A DNA stretch of 64,000 nucleotides from Oscillospiraceae bacterium (GCA_028720105.1 JAQYLI010000017.1:1-64000), one strand, 5' to 3'; counted from the first letter of the stretch, positions 1-10,005 are shown. Notes: generated by a model not told the origin, from the letters alone. Made by a program: numbers and translations.

Positions 1-42
1 TTCGATTATGCTCATTTGTGACTTGTGCTTCTTGGAATGCAT
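1..42 (-). CDS. N-terminus of an unidentified basic protein (partial)
   Basis: Only 14 codons are inside the window; the gene runs off the left edge. The start is chosen because an AGAGG ribosome binding site lies 7 bases upstream of this ATG. An upstream in-frame ATG at 69 has a GGAAG only two bases away and is less likely. The visible N-terminus (Met-His-Ser-Lys-Lys-His-Lys-Ser-Gln) is strongly basic. No family can be named from this much sequence. Confidence 0.4.
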   Translation of the reverse strand, partial: MHSKKHKSQMSIIE

Positions 43-146
43 GATTTTTCCTCTTTTCCGTTTTTTCATACTTCCATTATAGCACCTTACCTGTGTTAAA
101 ATCTACACAGCTGATTGCTGTTTCAAAGTGATACCCAGATATTTAT

Positions 147-175
147 ATAATATATCTTTTGAGATAATTTGTCAA
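147..175 (-). promoter_or_regulatory. Sigma-A promoter for the leftward gene at the window edge
   Basis: On the minus strand TTGACA (170-175) is followed after 17 bases by TATTAT (147-152). A second TATAAT at 76-81 lacks a good -35. A perfect 10-base palindrome TCCTATAGGA lies just upstream at about 189-198. The rest of the 1-268 gap holds only the rplQ terminator. Confidence 0.55.
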
Positions 176-218
176 TAGTATATAATAATTCCTATAGGAT
201 AAATAGAATATTCTTGTA

Positions 219-250
219 TAAAAAATCCCCCTATTCAATCGAACAGGGGG
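219..250 (-). terminator. Intrinsic terminator after rplQ
   Basis: A 10-bp stem (CCCCCTGTTC with GAATAGGGGG) and a GATT loop are followed on the minus strand by ATTTTTT. It ends the long ribosomal protein transcript. Confidence 0.85.
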
Positions 251-268
251 AAAACTTGCTAATTATGA

Positions 269-610
269 TCAAACAAGCTCGATAACTGCCATCTCAGCAG
301 CGTCGCCGCGGCGGGGACCGATCTTAACGATCCTTGTGTAGCCACCGTTTACATCAGCGTACTTGGGAGCGATCTCGTCAAAAAGCTTCTTGACAACATC
401 TTCCTTAGTAACATAAGCAAGAACCTGACGCTTAGAGTGGAGGTCATTGGTCTTAGCTGTTGTAATCATTTTTTCAGCCATAGAGCGAACTTCCTTCGCT
501 CTGGTAACTGTAGTTTCAATTCTGCCATTCTCAAGCAGGAATGTAACCATAGCTCTCAGCATAGCCTTTCTATGGTCGCTTGTTCTGCCCAGTTTTCTGG
601 TTCCCGGCAT
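269..610 (-). CDS. rplQ: 50S ribosomal protein L17
   Basis: This is the last gene of the alpha operon. The 113-residue product has the usual bacterial L17 length and N-terminus ([17 protein letters not shown]), which binds 23S rRNA near the exit tunnel. It follows rpoA by about 30 bases and is followed by a strong intrinsic terminator, as expected for the final gene. The short form, with no long C-terminal extension, is typical of Bacillota. Confidence 0.98.
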   Translation of the reverse strand: MPGTRKLGRTSDHRKAMLRAMVTFLLENGRIETTVTRAKEVRSMAEKMITTAKTNDLHSKRQVLAYVTKEDVVKKLFDEIAPKYADVNGGYTRIVKIGPRRGDAAEMAVIELV

Positions 611-641
611 TGATTTTCACTCCTTACCAAATATTGAACGG

Positions 642-1595
642 TTATTCTTCCTCGCTGCTAAGGTCGAATCCCAGAGACTGGAGCTTCTCCTTAACCTCGT
701 CGAAGGACTTCTTACCGAGGTTTCTAACCTTCATCATTTCTTCTTCTGATTTGCTAATCAGATCTTCAACGGTATTGATTCCCGCACGCTTCAAGCAGTT
801 AAAGGAACGTACTGATAAGTCAAGTTCCTCAATGGTCATCTCAAGGATCTTCTCCTTGCCCTTATCGTCCTTCTCCACCATAATTTCGGTGATAGCGGAC
901 TCATCGGAAAGATTGCTGAATGATTTCAGATGCTCAATGAGGAGATTGGCTGCCTGAGACACAGCTTCCTTAGCGGATACGGTACCGTCTGTCCATACCT
1001 CAAGAATAAGCTTGTCATAATCTGTAACCTGACCGAGACGAGTGTCCTCGACGCGGAAGTTTACCTTCAGTACAGGCGTGTAAATAGAGTCAACTGCGAT
1101 CACGTCGATACCGAGATTGAAAAGCTGCTTGTTCTTTTCAGCGGGAACGTATCCCCTGCCGCGGTCAATAGTGATCTCCATATAAAGCTTGGCGTCCTTG
1201 CCGAGAGTAGCGATGTGCATATCGGGAACAAGGATATCGACCTCGGAATCGGTCTTGATATCGCCTGCAGTGACCTCGCACTCGTCCTCAGCCTCGATAT
1301 AGATGGTCTTGGGACCCTCGCCGTAAAGCTTTGCAGTCAGACCCTTAAGGTTAAGAATGATCTCAGTAACGTCTTCCTTAACCCCGGGAATAGTGGATAA
1401 TTCGTGGTGAACGCCGTCGATCTTCACGGAAGTAACGGCAACACCCGGAAGCGAGGAGAGCAGTACACGTCTGAGGCTGTTGCCCAGAGTAGTACCATAG
1501 CCGCGCTCCAAAGGAGCGAGAACGAACATACCGTATGTGCCGTTTACGTCCAGCTTAACGGTATCAATTTCCGGCTTTTCGATTTTTTCAAGCAT
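642..1595 (-). CDS. rpoA: DNA-directed RNA polymerase subunit alpha
   Basis: The 317-residue alpha subunit has the N-terminal dimerisation and assembly domain (about residues 1-230, with [18 protein letters not shown] near residue 30). A flexible linker and the C-terminal helix-hairpin-helix domain follow (about 245-310, [17 protein letters not shown] and [15 protein letters not shown]); this end binds UP elements and activators. It sits between rpsD and rplQ, the standard alpha operon position. Length and ends look intact. Confidence 0.98.
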   Translation of the reverse strand: MLEKIEKPEIDTVKLDVNGTYGMFVLAPLERGYGTTLGNSLRRVLLSSLPGVAVTSVKIDGVHHELSTIPGVKEDVTEIILNLKGLTAKLYGEGPKTIYIEAEDECEVTAGDIKTDSEVDILVPDMHIATLGKDAKLYMEITIDRGRGYVPAEKNKQLFNLGIDVIAVDSIYTPVLKVNFRVEDTRLGQVTDYDKLILEVWTDGTVSAKEAVSQAANLLIEHLKSFSNLSDESAITEIMVEKDDKGKEKILEMTIEELDLSVRSFNCLKRAGINTVEDLISKSEEEMMKVRNLGKKSFDEVKEKLQSLGFDLSSEEE

Positions 1596-1682
1596 TAGTA
1601 TAACCCTCCTATAGTCGCATTGTTAGTAAACGTACATATCCTATGCGCCGCAAGAAAGCGGTGCATAGTATATCTGAAGCTA

Positions 1683-2279
1683 TTACTTGGAGTACAGCTC
1701 GACGATAAGGTGTGTCTGAGTCTCGTAATCGAGGTCCTCAACGTTAGGCATACGAACTACCTTAGCGGAGAAGTTAGCCTTGTCAGCCTCGAGCCAGAGG
1801 GGAACTACTCTTGTAGCAGTCTGCTCAACAACATCCTTAAACTTAGTGCTGCTGCGGCTTCCCTCGTAGAGAGCGATAACGTCGCCTTCCTTGATACGGT
1901 AAGAGGGAATGTTTACGCGCTTGCCGTTAACAGTGAAATGTCTGTGAGTAACAAGCTGTCTTGCCTCACGTCTTGTGAGAGCGAGACCCATTCTGTAAAC
2001 AACATTATCAAGTCTGGATTCGAGGATAGTGATAAGGTTATCACCGGCCTTACCCTCCATCTTGGAAGCGATCTCGAAGTAGTGATAGAAGGGCTTCTCA
2101 AGCACGCCGTAGATGAACTTCAGCTTCTGCTTTTCCTTGAGCTGCATACCATACTCGGAAACCTTTTTTCTGTTGTTAGCGCCGGGATTTCTCTTGGACT
2201 CCTTAGAAACGCCCATAACCATAGGGCTGATGCCCAGGTATCTGCATCTCTTAAGGATAGGTTCTTTATTTAAAGCCAT
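1683..2279 (-). CDS. rpsD: 30S ribosomal protein S4
   Basis: S4 nucleates 16S rRNA 5' domain assembly. The 198-residue product has the central S4 RNA-binding domain (RLDNVVYRMGLALTRREARQ and the HFTVNGKRVNIPSY segment). The N-terminal zinc Cys cluster found in some S4 proteins is absent; only one Cys is seen there. Its place between rpsK and rpoA is the E. coli-like order, unlike B. subtilis, where rpsD is unlinked. Confidence 0.97.
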   Translation of the reverse strand: MALNKEPILKRCRYLGISPMVMGVSKESKRNPGANNRKKVSEYGMQLKEKQKLKFIYGVLEKPFYHYFEIASKMEGKAGDNLITILESRLDNVVYRMGLALTRREARQLVTHRHFTVNGKRVNIPSYRIKEGDVIALYEGSRSSTKFKDVVEQTATRVVPLWLEADKANFSAKVVRMPNVEDLDYETQTHLIVELYSK

Positions 2280-2300
2280 TTCAATAACACCTCCTGAAAA

Positions 2301-2702
2301 TTAGACACGTCTTCTCTTGGGAGGACGGCAGCCATTGTGAGGAATAGGAGTAACATCCTTGATAAGTCTTACCTCGAGACCAACGGTCTGGAGAGCTCTG
2401 ATAGCAGCTTCTCTTCCTGCGCCGGGGCCCTTAACGTAAACCTCAACAGTCTTGAGACCGTGCTCCATAGCAGCTCTTGCAGCAGTCTCTGCAGCAGTCT
2501 GAGCAGCGAAAGGAGTGGACTTCTTGGAGCCTCTGAAACCGAGACCGCCTGCAGATGCCCACGAGAGAGCGTTGCCCTGAGTATCGGTGATAGTTACGAT
2601 AGTATTGTTGAAAGTGGACTGGATATGAACAGCGCCATTTTCAATATTTTTACGTTCACGACGTCTTCTGATGGTAGTCTTTTTACCCTTAACCTGAGCC
2701 AT
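2301..2702 (-). CDS. rpsK: 30S ribosomal protein S11
   Basis: The 133-residue S11 of the small subunit platform has the conserved [14 protein letters not shown] segment, the [14 protein letters not shown] core and the basic C-terminus ending PPKRRRV. It lies 14 bases after rpsM with its own GGAGG site. The N-terminal residues ([19 protein letters not shown]) form the usual basic tail. Confidence 0.98.
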   Translation of the reverse strand: MAQVKGKKTTIRRRRERKNIENGAVHIQSTFNNTIVTITDTQGNALSWASAGGLGFRGSKKSTPFAAQTAAETAARAAMEHGLKTVEVYVKGPGAGREAAIRALQTVGLEVRLIKDVTPIPHNGCRPPKRRRV

Positions 2703-2716
2703 TGTTCAATCCCTCC

Positions 2717-3085
2717 TTACTTCTTCTTGTTAGCGATTGTCTTAACGGGGCCCTTGCGGGTTCTTGCGTTAGTCTTGGTTCTCTGACCTCTTACGGGGAG
2801 ACCCTTGCGGTGACGAACGCCTCTGTAGCATCCGATTTCAACCAGACGCTTGATGTTAAGAGCAACATTTCTTCTGAGATCGCCCTCAACGATGAAGTTG
2901 TGGTCGATGTAATCACGAAGCTTTGCAACATCGTCTTCGCTGAGATCCTTAACTCTTGTATCAGGGTTTACACCTGTGTTTGCGAGAATAGTTTCCGCAG
3001 ATTTACGACCGATACCGTAGATATAAGTGAGTCCTATCTCAACTCTCTTATTCTTGGGAAGGTCAACACCGGCAATACGTGCCAT
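2717..3085 (-). CDS. rpsM: 30S ribosomal protein S13
   Basis: The 122-residue S13 of the small subunit head contacts L5 and the P-site tRNA. The N-terminus [19 protein letters not shown], the helix-two-turn-helix core and the basic tail with [18 protein letters not shown] are all present. It follows rpmJ and opens the S13-S11-S4-alpha-L17 part of the operon. No separate promoter was recognised in the gap before it. Confidence 0.98.
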   Translation of the reverse strand: MARIAGVDLPKNKRVEIGLTYIYGIGRKSAETILANTGVNPDTRVKDLSEDDVAKLRDYIDHNFIVEGDLRRNVALNIKRLVEIGCYRGVRHRKGLPVRGQRTKTNARTRKGPVKTIANKKK

Positions 3086-3178
3086 TAAAAATACACCTCC
3101 GAATAAAATTTGGACTTGCGCCCAGTGTGTTATGGCTATTTTAATCCTTATTTCAAGCTGCGTAAGCAGCTACAGCAA

Positions 3179-3292
3179 TCAGCCCTGACGCTGCTTATGC
3201 TTAGGATTTTCACATATGATCATGATTTTGCCTTTTCTTTTGATAACCTTGCACTTTTCGCAGATAGGCTTAACTGAAGGTCTTACTTTCAT
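3179..3292 (-). CDS. rpmJ: 50S ribosomal protein L36
   Basis: This 37-residue gene is translated directly from the minus strand: it begins [20 protein letters not shown] and ends NPKHKQRQG. It is the zinc-binding (C+) form, with Cys-x2-Cys, a further Cys and a His as ligands. An AGGAGG site precedes the ATG. It lies between infA and rpsM, its usual place. Confidence 0.95.
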   Translation of the reverse strand: MKVRPSVKPICEKCKVIKRKGKIMIICENPKHKQRQG

Positions 3293-3351
3293 TATAATTC
3301 CTCCTTCTTGAGTGTTGTGCTGAAAAAATCAGCAGTTAGCGGTGATCCGTA

Positions 3352-3570
3352 TCACTTGGCTCTCCACGTGATCCTGCCCTTAGTAAGGTCATATGGGGAC
3401 ATTTCAACAGTAACCTTGTCGCCGGGAACGATTCTGATATAGTTCATTCTCAGTTTGCCCGATACGTGAGCAAGAATCTTATGTCCGTTAGCAAGCTCAA
3501 CCTGAAAGTTGGCGTTGGGGAGAGCTTCGATAACCGTGCCCTCAATCTCAATAACATCTTCCTTAGACAA
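3352..3570 (-). CDS. infA: Translation initiation factor IF-1
   Basis: The 72-residue single S1/OB-fold protein starts [20 protein letters not shown] and ends with the conserved [14 protein letters not shown]-1 occupies the ribosomal A site during initiation. It follows the KOW-domain gene by 29 bases and has a GGAGGC site upstream. The gene order map-KOW-infA-rpmJ is characteristic of Clostridia. Confidence 0.98.
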   Translation of the reverse strand: MSKEDVIEIEGTVIEALPNANFQVELANGHKILAHVSGKLRMNYIRIVPGDKVTVEMSPYDLTKGRITWRAK

Positions 3571-3599
3571 GCTGACAGCCTCCTTGGATGTAGTTTCGG

Positions 3600-3848
3600 T
3601 TAAAATTCAGAAGCCGCTGAAAACTCAGCGATTAGCTTTCTGAGCTTCTTGTCGGTCAGAGACTCCGTATCAATAACAGTATTGGTAGGTTTGACGTGCT
3701 TTAAGCTTTTCTTTTTTGGAGAAGCGAGCTTTCGTTCCTTGCCGTCTGCCAGATAAACGAAGCTTTCATCCGCTCTGATGACAACGAGGAAGTTACCTTT
3801 GTCCCTTCCGGCACAGCTGCGGACTATTCTGCCGCTTAAGCTTTCCAC
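3600..3848 (-). CDS. KOW-domain RNA-binding protein (L14e/L6e/L27e-like)
   Basis: This 82-residue basic protein has an N-terminal KOW motif ([19 protein letters not shown]), like archaeal and eukaryotic L14e/L27e, and a short lysine-rich tail. Proteins of this type sit between map and infA in many Clostridia. Context implies an RNA or ribosome-associated role, but none is established that I can cite. It begins 13 bases after the map stop. Confidence 0.8.
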   Translation of the reverse strand: MESLSGRIVRSCAGRDKGNFLVVIRADESFVYLADGKERKLASPKKKSLKHVKPTNTVIDTESLTDKKLRKLIAEFSAASEF

Positions 3849-3861
3849 ATCAGCGTCCCCC

Positions 3862-4620
3862 TTAAATAATAGTAGGTTTCGTAAGAATTACGGGACCATC
3901 GGACGTGATTGCGACTGTATGCTCAAAGTGAGCAGAGAGTGAACCTGATTTAGTCAACACGGTCCAGCCGTCGGGAAGGACTTTTACCTCCTCACCTACC
4001 GCATTGATCATAGGCTCGATGGCGAGTGTCATACCTGCTACCAGTCTCGGACCTCTTCCGGGCTTGCCGAAATTGGGGATCTCGGGAGATTCGTGGAGGG
4101 AAGCCCCCACGCCGTGACCGACATACTGTTTGACAACGCCGTATCCATAAGAAGTGACGTGCTCCTCCACAGCGTGGGAGATATCGCCAATGCGATTGCC
4201 CACAACAGCCTGATCAATCGCCTTGTAAAGGGACTCCTCAGTAACGCGGAGAAGCTGTCTTGCTTCCTCAGAAACATTACCGACAGCAAACGTATAAGCA
4301 TTATCGCCGTTGAAGCCGTCAATGCAAGCACCGGTGTCGATGCTTACGATATCGCCGTCCTGAATAAATTCGTGTTTGGAAGGGATACCGTGGATCACCT
4401 TGTTGTTTATCGAAATGCAGGCGGAGCCGGGGAAGCCCCCATAGCCCAGAAAGTTGGGCTTAGCGCCGTTTTTAACGATATAATCGTGAATGATCTTGTC
4501 AAGCTCGTAGGTCGACATACCCACACGGATGGACTGTCCACCGTAGTGGAGAGCGTTAGCCGAAATTTTTCCGGCTAAACGCATCTTTTCCAATTCGGAT
4601 TTAGATTTTACACTGATCAT
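3862..4620 (-). CDS. map: Methionine aminopeptidase, type I
   Basis: The enzyme removes the initiator Met from nascent proteins and uses two metal ions. The 252-residue product shows the pita-bread fold signatures: the Asp ligands in SIDTGACIDGFNGDNAYTF, the His in YVGHGVGASLHESPEIPN, and the Glu ligands in LAIEPMIN and HFEHTVAI. It lacks the N-terminal zinc-finger extension of longer forms. It follows adk by about 20 bases in the secY-adk-map-infA order. Confidence 0.97.
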   Translation of the reverse strand: MISVKSKSELEKMRLAGKISANALHYGGQSIRVGMSTYELDKIIHDYIVKNGAKPNFLGYGGFPGSACISINNKVIHGIPSKHEFIQDGDIVSIDTGACIDGFNGDNAYTFAVGNVSEEARQLLRVTEESLYKAIDQAVVGNRIGDISHAVEEHVTSYGYGVVKQYVGHGVGASLHESPEIPNFGKPGRGPRLVAGMTLAIEPMINAVGEEVKVLPDGWTVLTKSGSLSAHFEHTVAITSDGPVILTKPTII

Positions 4621-4641
4621 TTTGCGCCTTCTTTAAAAAAT

Positions 4642-5274
4642 TCAGGCATTGACCGCTTCAAGAACAAGCTTGGAAGTCTCGGAGACCTCGCTCTGACCGT
4701 AAACGGTAGTGAGCTTGCCCTTTCCCTTGTAAAAATCAACGAGAGGAGCGGTTGCTTCGTGATAAGTCTTGAGTCTGTCAATAACAGTTTCGGGAGCGTC
4801 GTCCTTACGCTGAACTGCATTGCCGCCGCACTTGTCGCACTTGCCCTCTACCTTGGGAGGGTTAAATTCGATGTGGTAGGTAGCGCCGCAGGATTCACAA
4901 ACTCTTCTTCCGCCGAGACGAGCCTTGATATCCTCATCGGGAACGGAAATTTCGATAACCTTGTCGATCTGAACGCCCATATCCTCGAGAGCCTCAGCCT
5001 GGGGAACAGTTCTGGGGAAACCGTCAAGAATGAAACCGTTTTTGCAGTCGTCCTCAGCAATTCTGTCCTTGAGGATACCGATAACGACCTCATCGGGAAC
5101 GAGAGCACCTGCGTCCATAAAGCTCTTAGCCTTAAGACCACACTCTGTACCGTTTTTAACGGCAGCTCTGAGAATGTTGCCTGTAGAAATCTGGGGAATG
5201 TTCAGGGTATTGCTGATTACCTCAGCCTGAGTACCCTTGCCTGCGCCGGGAGCGCCGAGAAGAATAAGATTCAT
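4642..5274 (-). CDS. adk: Adenylate kinase (zinc-binding LID form)
   Basis: It interconverts ATP plus AMP and two ADP. The P-loop GAPGAGKGTQ is at residues 7-16 and the AMP-binding region contains QISTGNILRAAV. The long-type LID carries a four-Cys zinc site (CESC and CDKC, about residues 127-150), as in Gram-positive adenylate kinases. At 210 residues it is full length. It sits directly downstream of secY. Confidence 0.97.
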   Translation of the reverse strand: MNLILLGAPGAGKGTQAEVISNTLNIPQISTGNILRAAVKNGTECGLKAKSFMDAGALVPDEVVIGILKDRIAEDDCKNGFILDGFPRTVPQAEALEDMGVQIDKVIEISVPDEDIKARLGGRRVCESCGATYHIEFNPPKVEGKCDKCGGNAVQRKDDAPETVIDRLKTYHEATAPLVDFYKGKGKLTTVYGQSEVSETSKLVLEAVNA

Positions 5275-5307
5275 TACATTTCCGCCTTTCTTGTATATCG
5301 GTTTGTA

Positions 5308-6612
5308 TTACTCAAGGAAGCCCTTGTGGTGACGCATCATCATCTGGGACTCAAGAGTTCTGACGGTCTCGAGAGCGACGCTAACGATGATCAGTATCGA
5401 GGTACCGCCCATGGAAATGTTCATAGCAGGAACTGCCATATGGAACAGAATGGGGAAGATAGCGATGATACCGAGGCACACAGCGCCGATGAGAGTGATC
5501 TTGGAAAGCACCCTCTGAATGAAATCGCTGGTAGGCTTACCGGGTCTGATACCGGGGATACCGCCGTTGTTCTGACGGAGGTTATTAGCGATCTCTATAG
5601 GATTATACTGCATTGAAACGTAGAAGTAGTTGAATGCAATAATAAGAACGAAGTAAATTATAGCATACCAGATACCGTTGAAATTGAAGAAATTCAGAAA
5701 TCCAACATAGAAATTCTGCCAGAAGCCCTCAGGATTTGTGGGTCTCTTGATGAACATTTCAAGGGTCTGTGGAATGGACATAAACGCCATCGCAAAGATG
5801 ATAGGCATAACGCCGCTCATAGCGATCTTGACGGGAATGTGAGTATTCTGACCGCCGTACTGTTTTCTGCCCACAACACGCTTGGCATACTGAATGGGGA
5901 TACGTCTTTCCGCATTGTTCATAAGAACGATAAATGCGATCATAGCGACGTAGATAAAGAGTACAAGTATTGCAAGACCGAGATATTTCTGCTTGTCGGT
6001 CATAGCGACCTTGAACATATCCATAATATCGGTGGGGAATCTTGCCACGATACCTGCGAATAGGATAATGGAGATACCGTTTCCGATACCGCTTTCGTTA
6101 ACGAGATTTCCGAGGAAAACGATAAGGTTTGAACCTGCGGTAAATACCGAAATGATAACGATAGCAGCGAAAACGCCCTCAAAGCCCGAAGTGTACTGAA
6201 CAGCGCCCTGACTTCTCATAGTGAGGTAATAGGCATAGGACATAACCAAGGAAATTGCAAGAGCCACAAAGCTTGTAATCTTCTGAAGCTTTTTCCTGCC
6301 CTCCTCGCCCTCTTTCTGAAGGGACTCCAGAGGAGGAAGAGCATATGTCAGGAGTTGAACGATGATCGAAGCGTTGATATAGGGCTGAATGGAAAGCGCA
6401 AAAACAGTTCCCTTAGAAAGGGCGCCGCCCGACAGCATATCCAGGTAACCGAAGATGTTGCCGTCCTGAACCATACCCGCAAGAGCGGAAGGGATAAGGA
6501 AGGGAACGGGAACAGCGCATCCGAGACGGAAAATGACGATAATGAGTAATGTGTATAAGAGCTTTTTTCTCAGCTCAGGTGTTTTCCAAGCATTGCGCAA
6601 GGTTTCTAACAC
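5308..6612 (-). CDS. secY: Protein translocase subunit SecY
   Basis: The 434-residue channel subunit of the Sec translocon has about ten predicted membrane segments. These include the plug region near GNIFGYLDMLSGGALSKGT, the PYINASIIVQLL segment and the cytosolic loop with VVGRKQYGGQNTHIPVK. It starts directly after rplO (the coding regions are one base apart), the standard spc operon position. Nothing looks truncated. Confidence 0.98.
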   Translation of the reverse strand: MLETLRNAWKTPELRKKLLYTLLIIVIFRLGCAVPVPFLIPSALAGMVQDGNIFGYLDMLSGGALSKGTVFALSIQPYINASIIVQLLTYALPPLESLQKEGEEGRKKLQKITSFVALAISLVMSYAYYLTMRSQGAVQYTSGFEGVFAAIVIISVFTAGSNLIVFLGNLVNESGIGNGISIILFAGIVARFPTDIMDMFKVAMTDKQKYLGLAILVLFIYVAMIAFIVLMNNAERRIPIQYAKRVVGRKQYGGQNTHIPVKIAMSGVMPIIFAMAFMSIPQTLEMFIKRPTNPEGFWQNFYVGFLNFFNFNGIWYAIIYFVLIIAFNYFYVSMQYNPIEIANNLRQNNGGIPGIRPGKPTSDFIQRVLSKITLIGAVCLGIIAIFPILFHMAVPAMNISMGGTSILIIVSVALETVRTLESQMMMRHHKGFLE

Positions 6613-6613
6613 A

Positions 6614-7054
6614 TTACATCACCTCAGCCTTCCCGCCTGCTTTCTCGATTTTTTCCTTAGCGGAAGCGGAGAATGCCTGAGCCTTAACAGTAAGGTTCTT
6701 GGAAAGCTCGCCGTTGCCGAGGATCTTAACGCCGTTAGCAGTCTTCTTGATGAGACCGCTTGCTGCGAGGAGCTCAGCGTCAACAACTGTACCGTCAACA
6801 AACTTGTCGAGGTCGGAAACATTAACAGTAGAATACTTTACAGCGAAAATGTTGTTGAATCCTCTCTTGGGGATTCTTCTTGTCATAGGCATCTGACCGC
6901 CTTCAAAGCCGGGTCTTACGCCGCCGCCTGAACGGGCATTCTGACCCTTGTGACCCTTGCCGGCAGTCTTGCCGTTGCCTGAGCCGTGGCCTCTGCCGAC
7001 TCTCTTGACGTCCTTAACGGAGCCTGCGGCGGGAGAAAGTTCAAATAACTTCAT
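6614..7054 (-). CDS. rplO: 50S ribosomal protein L15
   Basis: L15 is a late-assembly 23S rRNA-binding protein. The start is set at the ATG giving [18 protein letters not shown] because a GGAGG lies 9 bases upstream; the longer frame to 7075 would place the start before that site. The Gly/Arg-rich N-terminal extension ([19 protein letters not shown]) is typical. About 146 residues. Confidence 0.97.
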   Translation of the reverse strand: MKLFELSPAAGSVKDVKRVGRGHGSGNGKTAGKGHKGQNARSGGGVRPGFEGGQMPMTRRIPKRGFNNIFAVKYSTVNVSDLDKFVDGTVVDAELLAASGLIKKTANGVKILGNGELSKNLTVKAQAFSASAKEKIEKAGGKAEVM

Positions 7055-7076
7055 ACTAATCGCACCTCCCTGCAAT

Positions 7077-7250
7077 TTAAGCGTTAGTTACATTTATGAG
7101 GTGGGCAATCTTTCTGATCTTACCCTGAACAGCAGCGTTATCCTGCTGAGTAGTAGTGTCGCCGATTTTTCTAAGACCGAGAGAATGAGCAGTAGCGATC
7201 TGGTCTTTTTTGCAGCTGTTAAGACTTTTTACAAGCTTAATAGTAACCAT
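7077..7250 (-). CDS. rpmD: 50S ribosomal protein L30
   Basis: This is a small L30 of 57 residues ([13 protein letters not shown] through the [13 protein letters not shown] helix). An upstream in-frame ATG at 7259 directly abuts the AGGAGG, while the ATG at 7250 sits 9 bases from it, so the shorter start is preferred. It lies between rpsE and rplO. The ribosome binding site overlaps the rpsE stop codon, suggesting translational coupling. Confidence 0.95.
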   Translation of the reverse strand: MVTIKLVKSLNSCKKDQIATAHSLGLRKIGDTTTQQDNAAVQGKIRKIAHLINVTNA

Positions 7251-7264
7251 TTCAGTCATCCTCC

Positions 7265-7765
7265 TTAGCCTAAAATTTCCTTAACGGACTTACCTCTTAC
7301 AGCAGCAACTTCCTTAGCGCTGCGAAGGCTTGTAAGACCCTGAAGGGTAGCTCTTACAACGTTGCAAGCATTGTTGGAACGAAGGGACTTAGTTCTGATG
7401 TCCTTGATTCCTGCAACCTCAATAACAGCACGAACGGGGCCGCCTGCGATAACACCGGTACCGGGAGCAGCGGGCTTCATAAGAACACGGCCTGCGCCGA
7501 ATTCGCCGATGACCTCGTGAGGGATTGTTGAACCTCTGAGTGCGATTTTAGTTAAATTCTTCTTAGCGTCCTCGATACCCTTGCGGATAGCGTCGGGAAC
7601 TTCGCCTGACTTGCCGATACCGAAGCCAACAGTGCCGTTGCCGTCGCCGACAACAACGAGAGCGGCAAACTTGAAGATACGGCCGCCCTTAACAGTCTTG
7701 GAAACTCTGTTGATAGCAACGACCTTTTCGGTAAGCTCAAGGTTTGTAGCGTCTATCTTAGCCAA
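7265..7765 (-). CDS. rpsE: 30S ribosomal protein S5
   Basis: The 166-residue S5 is needed for decoding accuracy. It has the N-terminal double-stranded RNA-binding-like domain ([27 protein letters not shown]) and the C-terminal [19 protein letters not shown] fold. It lies between rplR and rpmD in the spc section. Confidence 0.98.
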   Translation of the reverse strand: MAKIDATNLELTEKVVAINRVSKTVKGGRIFKFAALVVVGDGNGTVGFGIGKSGEVPDAIRKGIEDAKKNLTKIALRGSTIPHEVIGEFGAGRVLMKPAAPGTGVIAGGPVRAVIEVAGIKDIRTKSLRSNNACNVVRATLQGLTSLRSAKEVAAVRGKSVKEILG

Positions 7766-7805
7766 AAGTATAACCTCCTTTAAAAGTGTATCCGATTATT
7801 AAAAA

Positions 7806-8165
7806 TCAGAAGTTAAGACCGCCCTGTCTTGCGCCGTCAGCAAGCTTAGCAACTCTGCCGTGATAAAGGTAACCTGCTCTGTCGAAAACAACATCGGTGA
7901 TACCCTTTTCCTTAGCAGCAGCAGCGATAGCCTCGCCAACCTTGAAAGCGCCGTCCTGGTTGCCGCCGTTGCCCTCGAAGCCCTTGTCCATAGAGGAAGC
8001 GCTTGCGAGAGTTACACCTGCAACATCGTCGATAAGCTGAGCGTAGATATGCTTAGCGCTGCGGAAAACATTGAGTCTGGGGCAAGCAGCGGTACCGCTG
8101 ATCTTATAACGAACTCTTGCCTGTCTCTTAGCTCTTGCAGCCTTTCTGTTCATCTGCTTAACCAT
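7806..8165 (-). CDS. rplR: 50S ribosomal protein L18
   Basis: The 119-residue L18 is the 5S rRNA-binding protein of the central protuberance. It shows the conserved [18 protein letters not shown] segment and the C-terminal [17 protein letters not shown]. An 89-base gap separates it from the rplF stop, longer than most in this operon. Confidence 0.98.
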   Translation of the reverse strand: MVKQMNRKAARAKRQARVRYKISGTAACPRLNVFRSAKHIYAQLIDDVAGVTLASASSMDKGFEGNGGNQDGAFKVGEAIAAAAKEKGITDVVFDRAGYLYHGRVAKLADGARQGGLNF

Positions 8166-8254
8166 TTAAATTCAACTCCTTTTCAAACTGGAGAATAGTA
8201 GTGCAATACTGTCCCATTCTCTTTCGTATTGAATGAAAAACCCGTAGGAAAGAA

Positions 8255-8800
8255 TTACTTCTTGCCCTTACCTGCCTTACCTTCCTTGCGGATGATATGC
8301 TCGCCGGTGTAGCGGATACCCTTGCCCTTGTAAGGCTCGGGAGGTCTCTTCTCACGAATCTCAGCTGCGAACTGACCAACCACCTGCTTGTCGATACCGT
8401 TAACGATTATCTTAGTAGCAGCGGGAACATCAATTGTAATGCCGTCGATCTCGGGAACAATGACCTGATGGGAGTAACCCAGGTTCATAACCAGGTTCTT
8501 GCCCTGCTTCTGAGCTCTGTAACCGATACCCTCGATGTCGAGAGACTTGGAGAAGCCTGTGGTAACGCCCTCAACCATATTGGAAACGAGGGTTCTTGTA
8601 AGTCCGTGAAGGGACTTGTGGAGCTTATCCTCGGAAGGACGCTCAACGATAAGTTCATTGCCTTCCAGCTTGATTATCATATCCTTGTGGAAGGTCTTGG
8701 TGAGTGTGCCCTTGGGACCCTTAACAGTAACGGTAGTACCGTCGATCTTAACATCAACGCCTGCGGGAACAACAATGGGCTTTCTGCCTATTCTTGACAT
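8255..8800 (-). CDS. rplF: 50S ribosomal protein L6
   Basis: The 181-residue L6 near the sarcin-ricin loop has two tandem L6 domains and the C-terminal signature [11 protein letters not shown]. It starts [17 protein letters not shown]. It lies between rpsH and rplR. Confidence 0.98.
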   Translation of the reverse strand: MSRIGRKPIVVPAGVDVKIDGTTVTVKGPKGTLTKTFHKDMIIKLEGNELIVERPSEDKLHKSLHGLTRTLVSNMVEGVTTGFSKSLDIEGIGYRAQKQGKNLVMNLGYSHQVIVPEIDGITIDVPAATKIIVNGIDKQVVGQFAAEIREKRPPEPYKGKGIRYTGEHIIRKEGKAGKGKK

Positions 8801-8815
8801 AGCTTTAGTTCCTCC

Positions 8816-9214
8816 TTACCATACAAATGCAAGGACTTCGCCGCCGACATTGAGCTCTCTTGCCTTCTTGTCAGTCATAACTCCCTTGGAAGTAGACACA
8901 ATGGCAATACCGAGACCCTTCATGACCTTGGGCATATCCTCACAGCTGGAGTAAATGCGAAGGCCGGGCTTGGAAACTCTGCGCAGACCGGTGATGACCT
9001 GAGATTTATTTTCGCCGTACTTGAGGGTAATTCTGATAACACCCTGCTTGCCGTCGTCGATTATCTGATAGCTCTTGATATAACCTTCATCAACAAGAAT
9101 CTGAGCGATAGACTTCTTCATGTTGGAAGCGGGCACGTCAACAGTAGCGTGCTTAGCGGTGTTGGCGTTACGGATTCTTGTAAGGATATCAGCAATTGAA
9201 TCGGTAATTTGCAT
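8816..9214 (-). CDS. rpsH: 30S ribosomal protein S8
   Basis: The 132-residue S8, a primary 16S rRNA binder, begins [20 protein letters not shown] and carries the C-terminal [20 protein letters not shown] motif. In E. coli S8 represses the spc operon by binding mRNA near rplE; whether that happens here is not visible. Confidence 0.98.
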   Translation of the reverse strand: MQITDSIADILTRIRNANTAKHATVDVPASNMKKSIAQILVDEGYIKSYQIIDDGKQGVIRITLKYGENKSQVITGLRRVSKPGLRIYSSCEDMPKVMKGLGIAIVSTSKGVMTDKKARELNVGGEVLAFVW

Positions 9215-9259
9215 ACCATAACCTCCTTGATAAATTTAGCGTAATAAGCGAAGCGGAGA

Positions 9260-9445
9260 TTACCAGCTTGCCTTCTTGACTCCGGGGATCTGACCCTTGT
9301 GAGCAAGCTCTCTGAAGCAGATACGGCAAATGCCGAACTTTCTGAGATAAGCGTGGGGACGTCCGCAGATCTTGCATCTGTTGTAAGCTCTGGTAGAGTA
9401 CTTAGGAGTTCTCTGCTGCTTGATCTTCATTGAAGTTTTAGCCAT
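9260..9445 (-). CDS. rpsZ: 30S ribosomal protein S14, zinc-binding short form
   Basis: The 61-residue type Z S14 contains two CxxC pairs (CKIC at about 24-27 and CRIC at about 40-43) that hold a zinc ion. The longer zinc-free form of many other bacteria would be about 89-101 residues. It lies between rplE and rpsH. Confidence 0.97.
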   Translation of the reverse strand: MAKTSMKIKQQRTPKYSTRAYNRCKICGRPHAYLRKFGICRICFRELAHKGQIPGVKKASW

Positions 9446-9462
9446 TTAATTAAACCTCCCAA

Positions 9463-10005
9463 TTACTTAGCAAAGGGAGCGCCCATAAGCTCGAGCAGCT
9501 CTTTTGCTTCTTCGTCGGTGTTTGCGGTAGTGATGATGTTGATATCCATACCGCGAACCTTATCAATTTTATCGTACTCGATCTCGGGGAAGATGAGCTG
9601 CTCCTTGATACCGGTGGAGTAATTGCCTCTGCCGTCGAAGGAGTTTCCGTTGATTCCTCTGAAGTCACGAACACGGGGGAACGCAACGTTGAAGAGTCTG
9701 TCGAGGAACTCGTACATCTTCTCGCCTCTGAGAGTAACCTTAACGCCGATAGGCATGCCCTCACGGATCTTGAAGTTTGCGACCGACTTCTTAGCACGGC
9801 ATACAACGGGCTTCTGACCGGTGATAAGTGCGAGGTCGTTCATAATAGCGTCGATGACCTTGGAGTTATCCTTAGCCTCGCCTGCACCAACGTTGATAAC
9901 AACCTTGTCGATCTTGGGTATCTGCATAACGCTCTTGTAGCTGAACTTCTTCATAAGTGAGGGAGCTACTGTGCTGACATATAATTCCTTAAGATTTGCT
10001 GCCAT
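9463..10005 (-). CDS. rplE: 50S ribosomal protein L5
   Basis: The 180-residue L5 binds 5S rRNA and contacts the P-site tRNA and S13. Family landmarks are [20 protein letters not shown], the [19 protein letters not shown] segment and the terminal [17 protein letters not shown]. It lies 18 bases downstream of rplX. Confidence 0.98.
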   Translation of the reverse strand: MAANLKELYVSTVAPSLMKKFSYKSVMQIPKIDKVVINVGAGEAKDNSKVIDAIMNDLALITGQKPVVCRAKKSVANFKIREGMPIGVKVTLRGEKMYEFLDRLFNVAFPRVRDFRGINGNSFDGRGNYSTGIKEQLIFPEIEYDKIDKVRGMDINIITTANTDEEAKELLELMGAPFAK

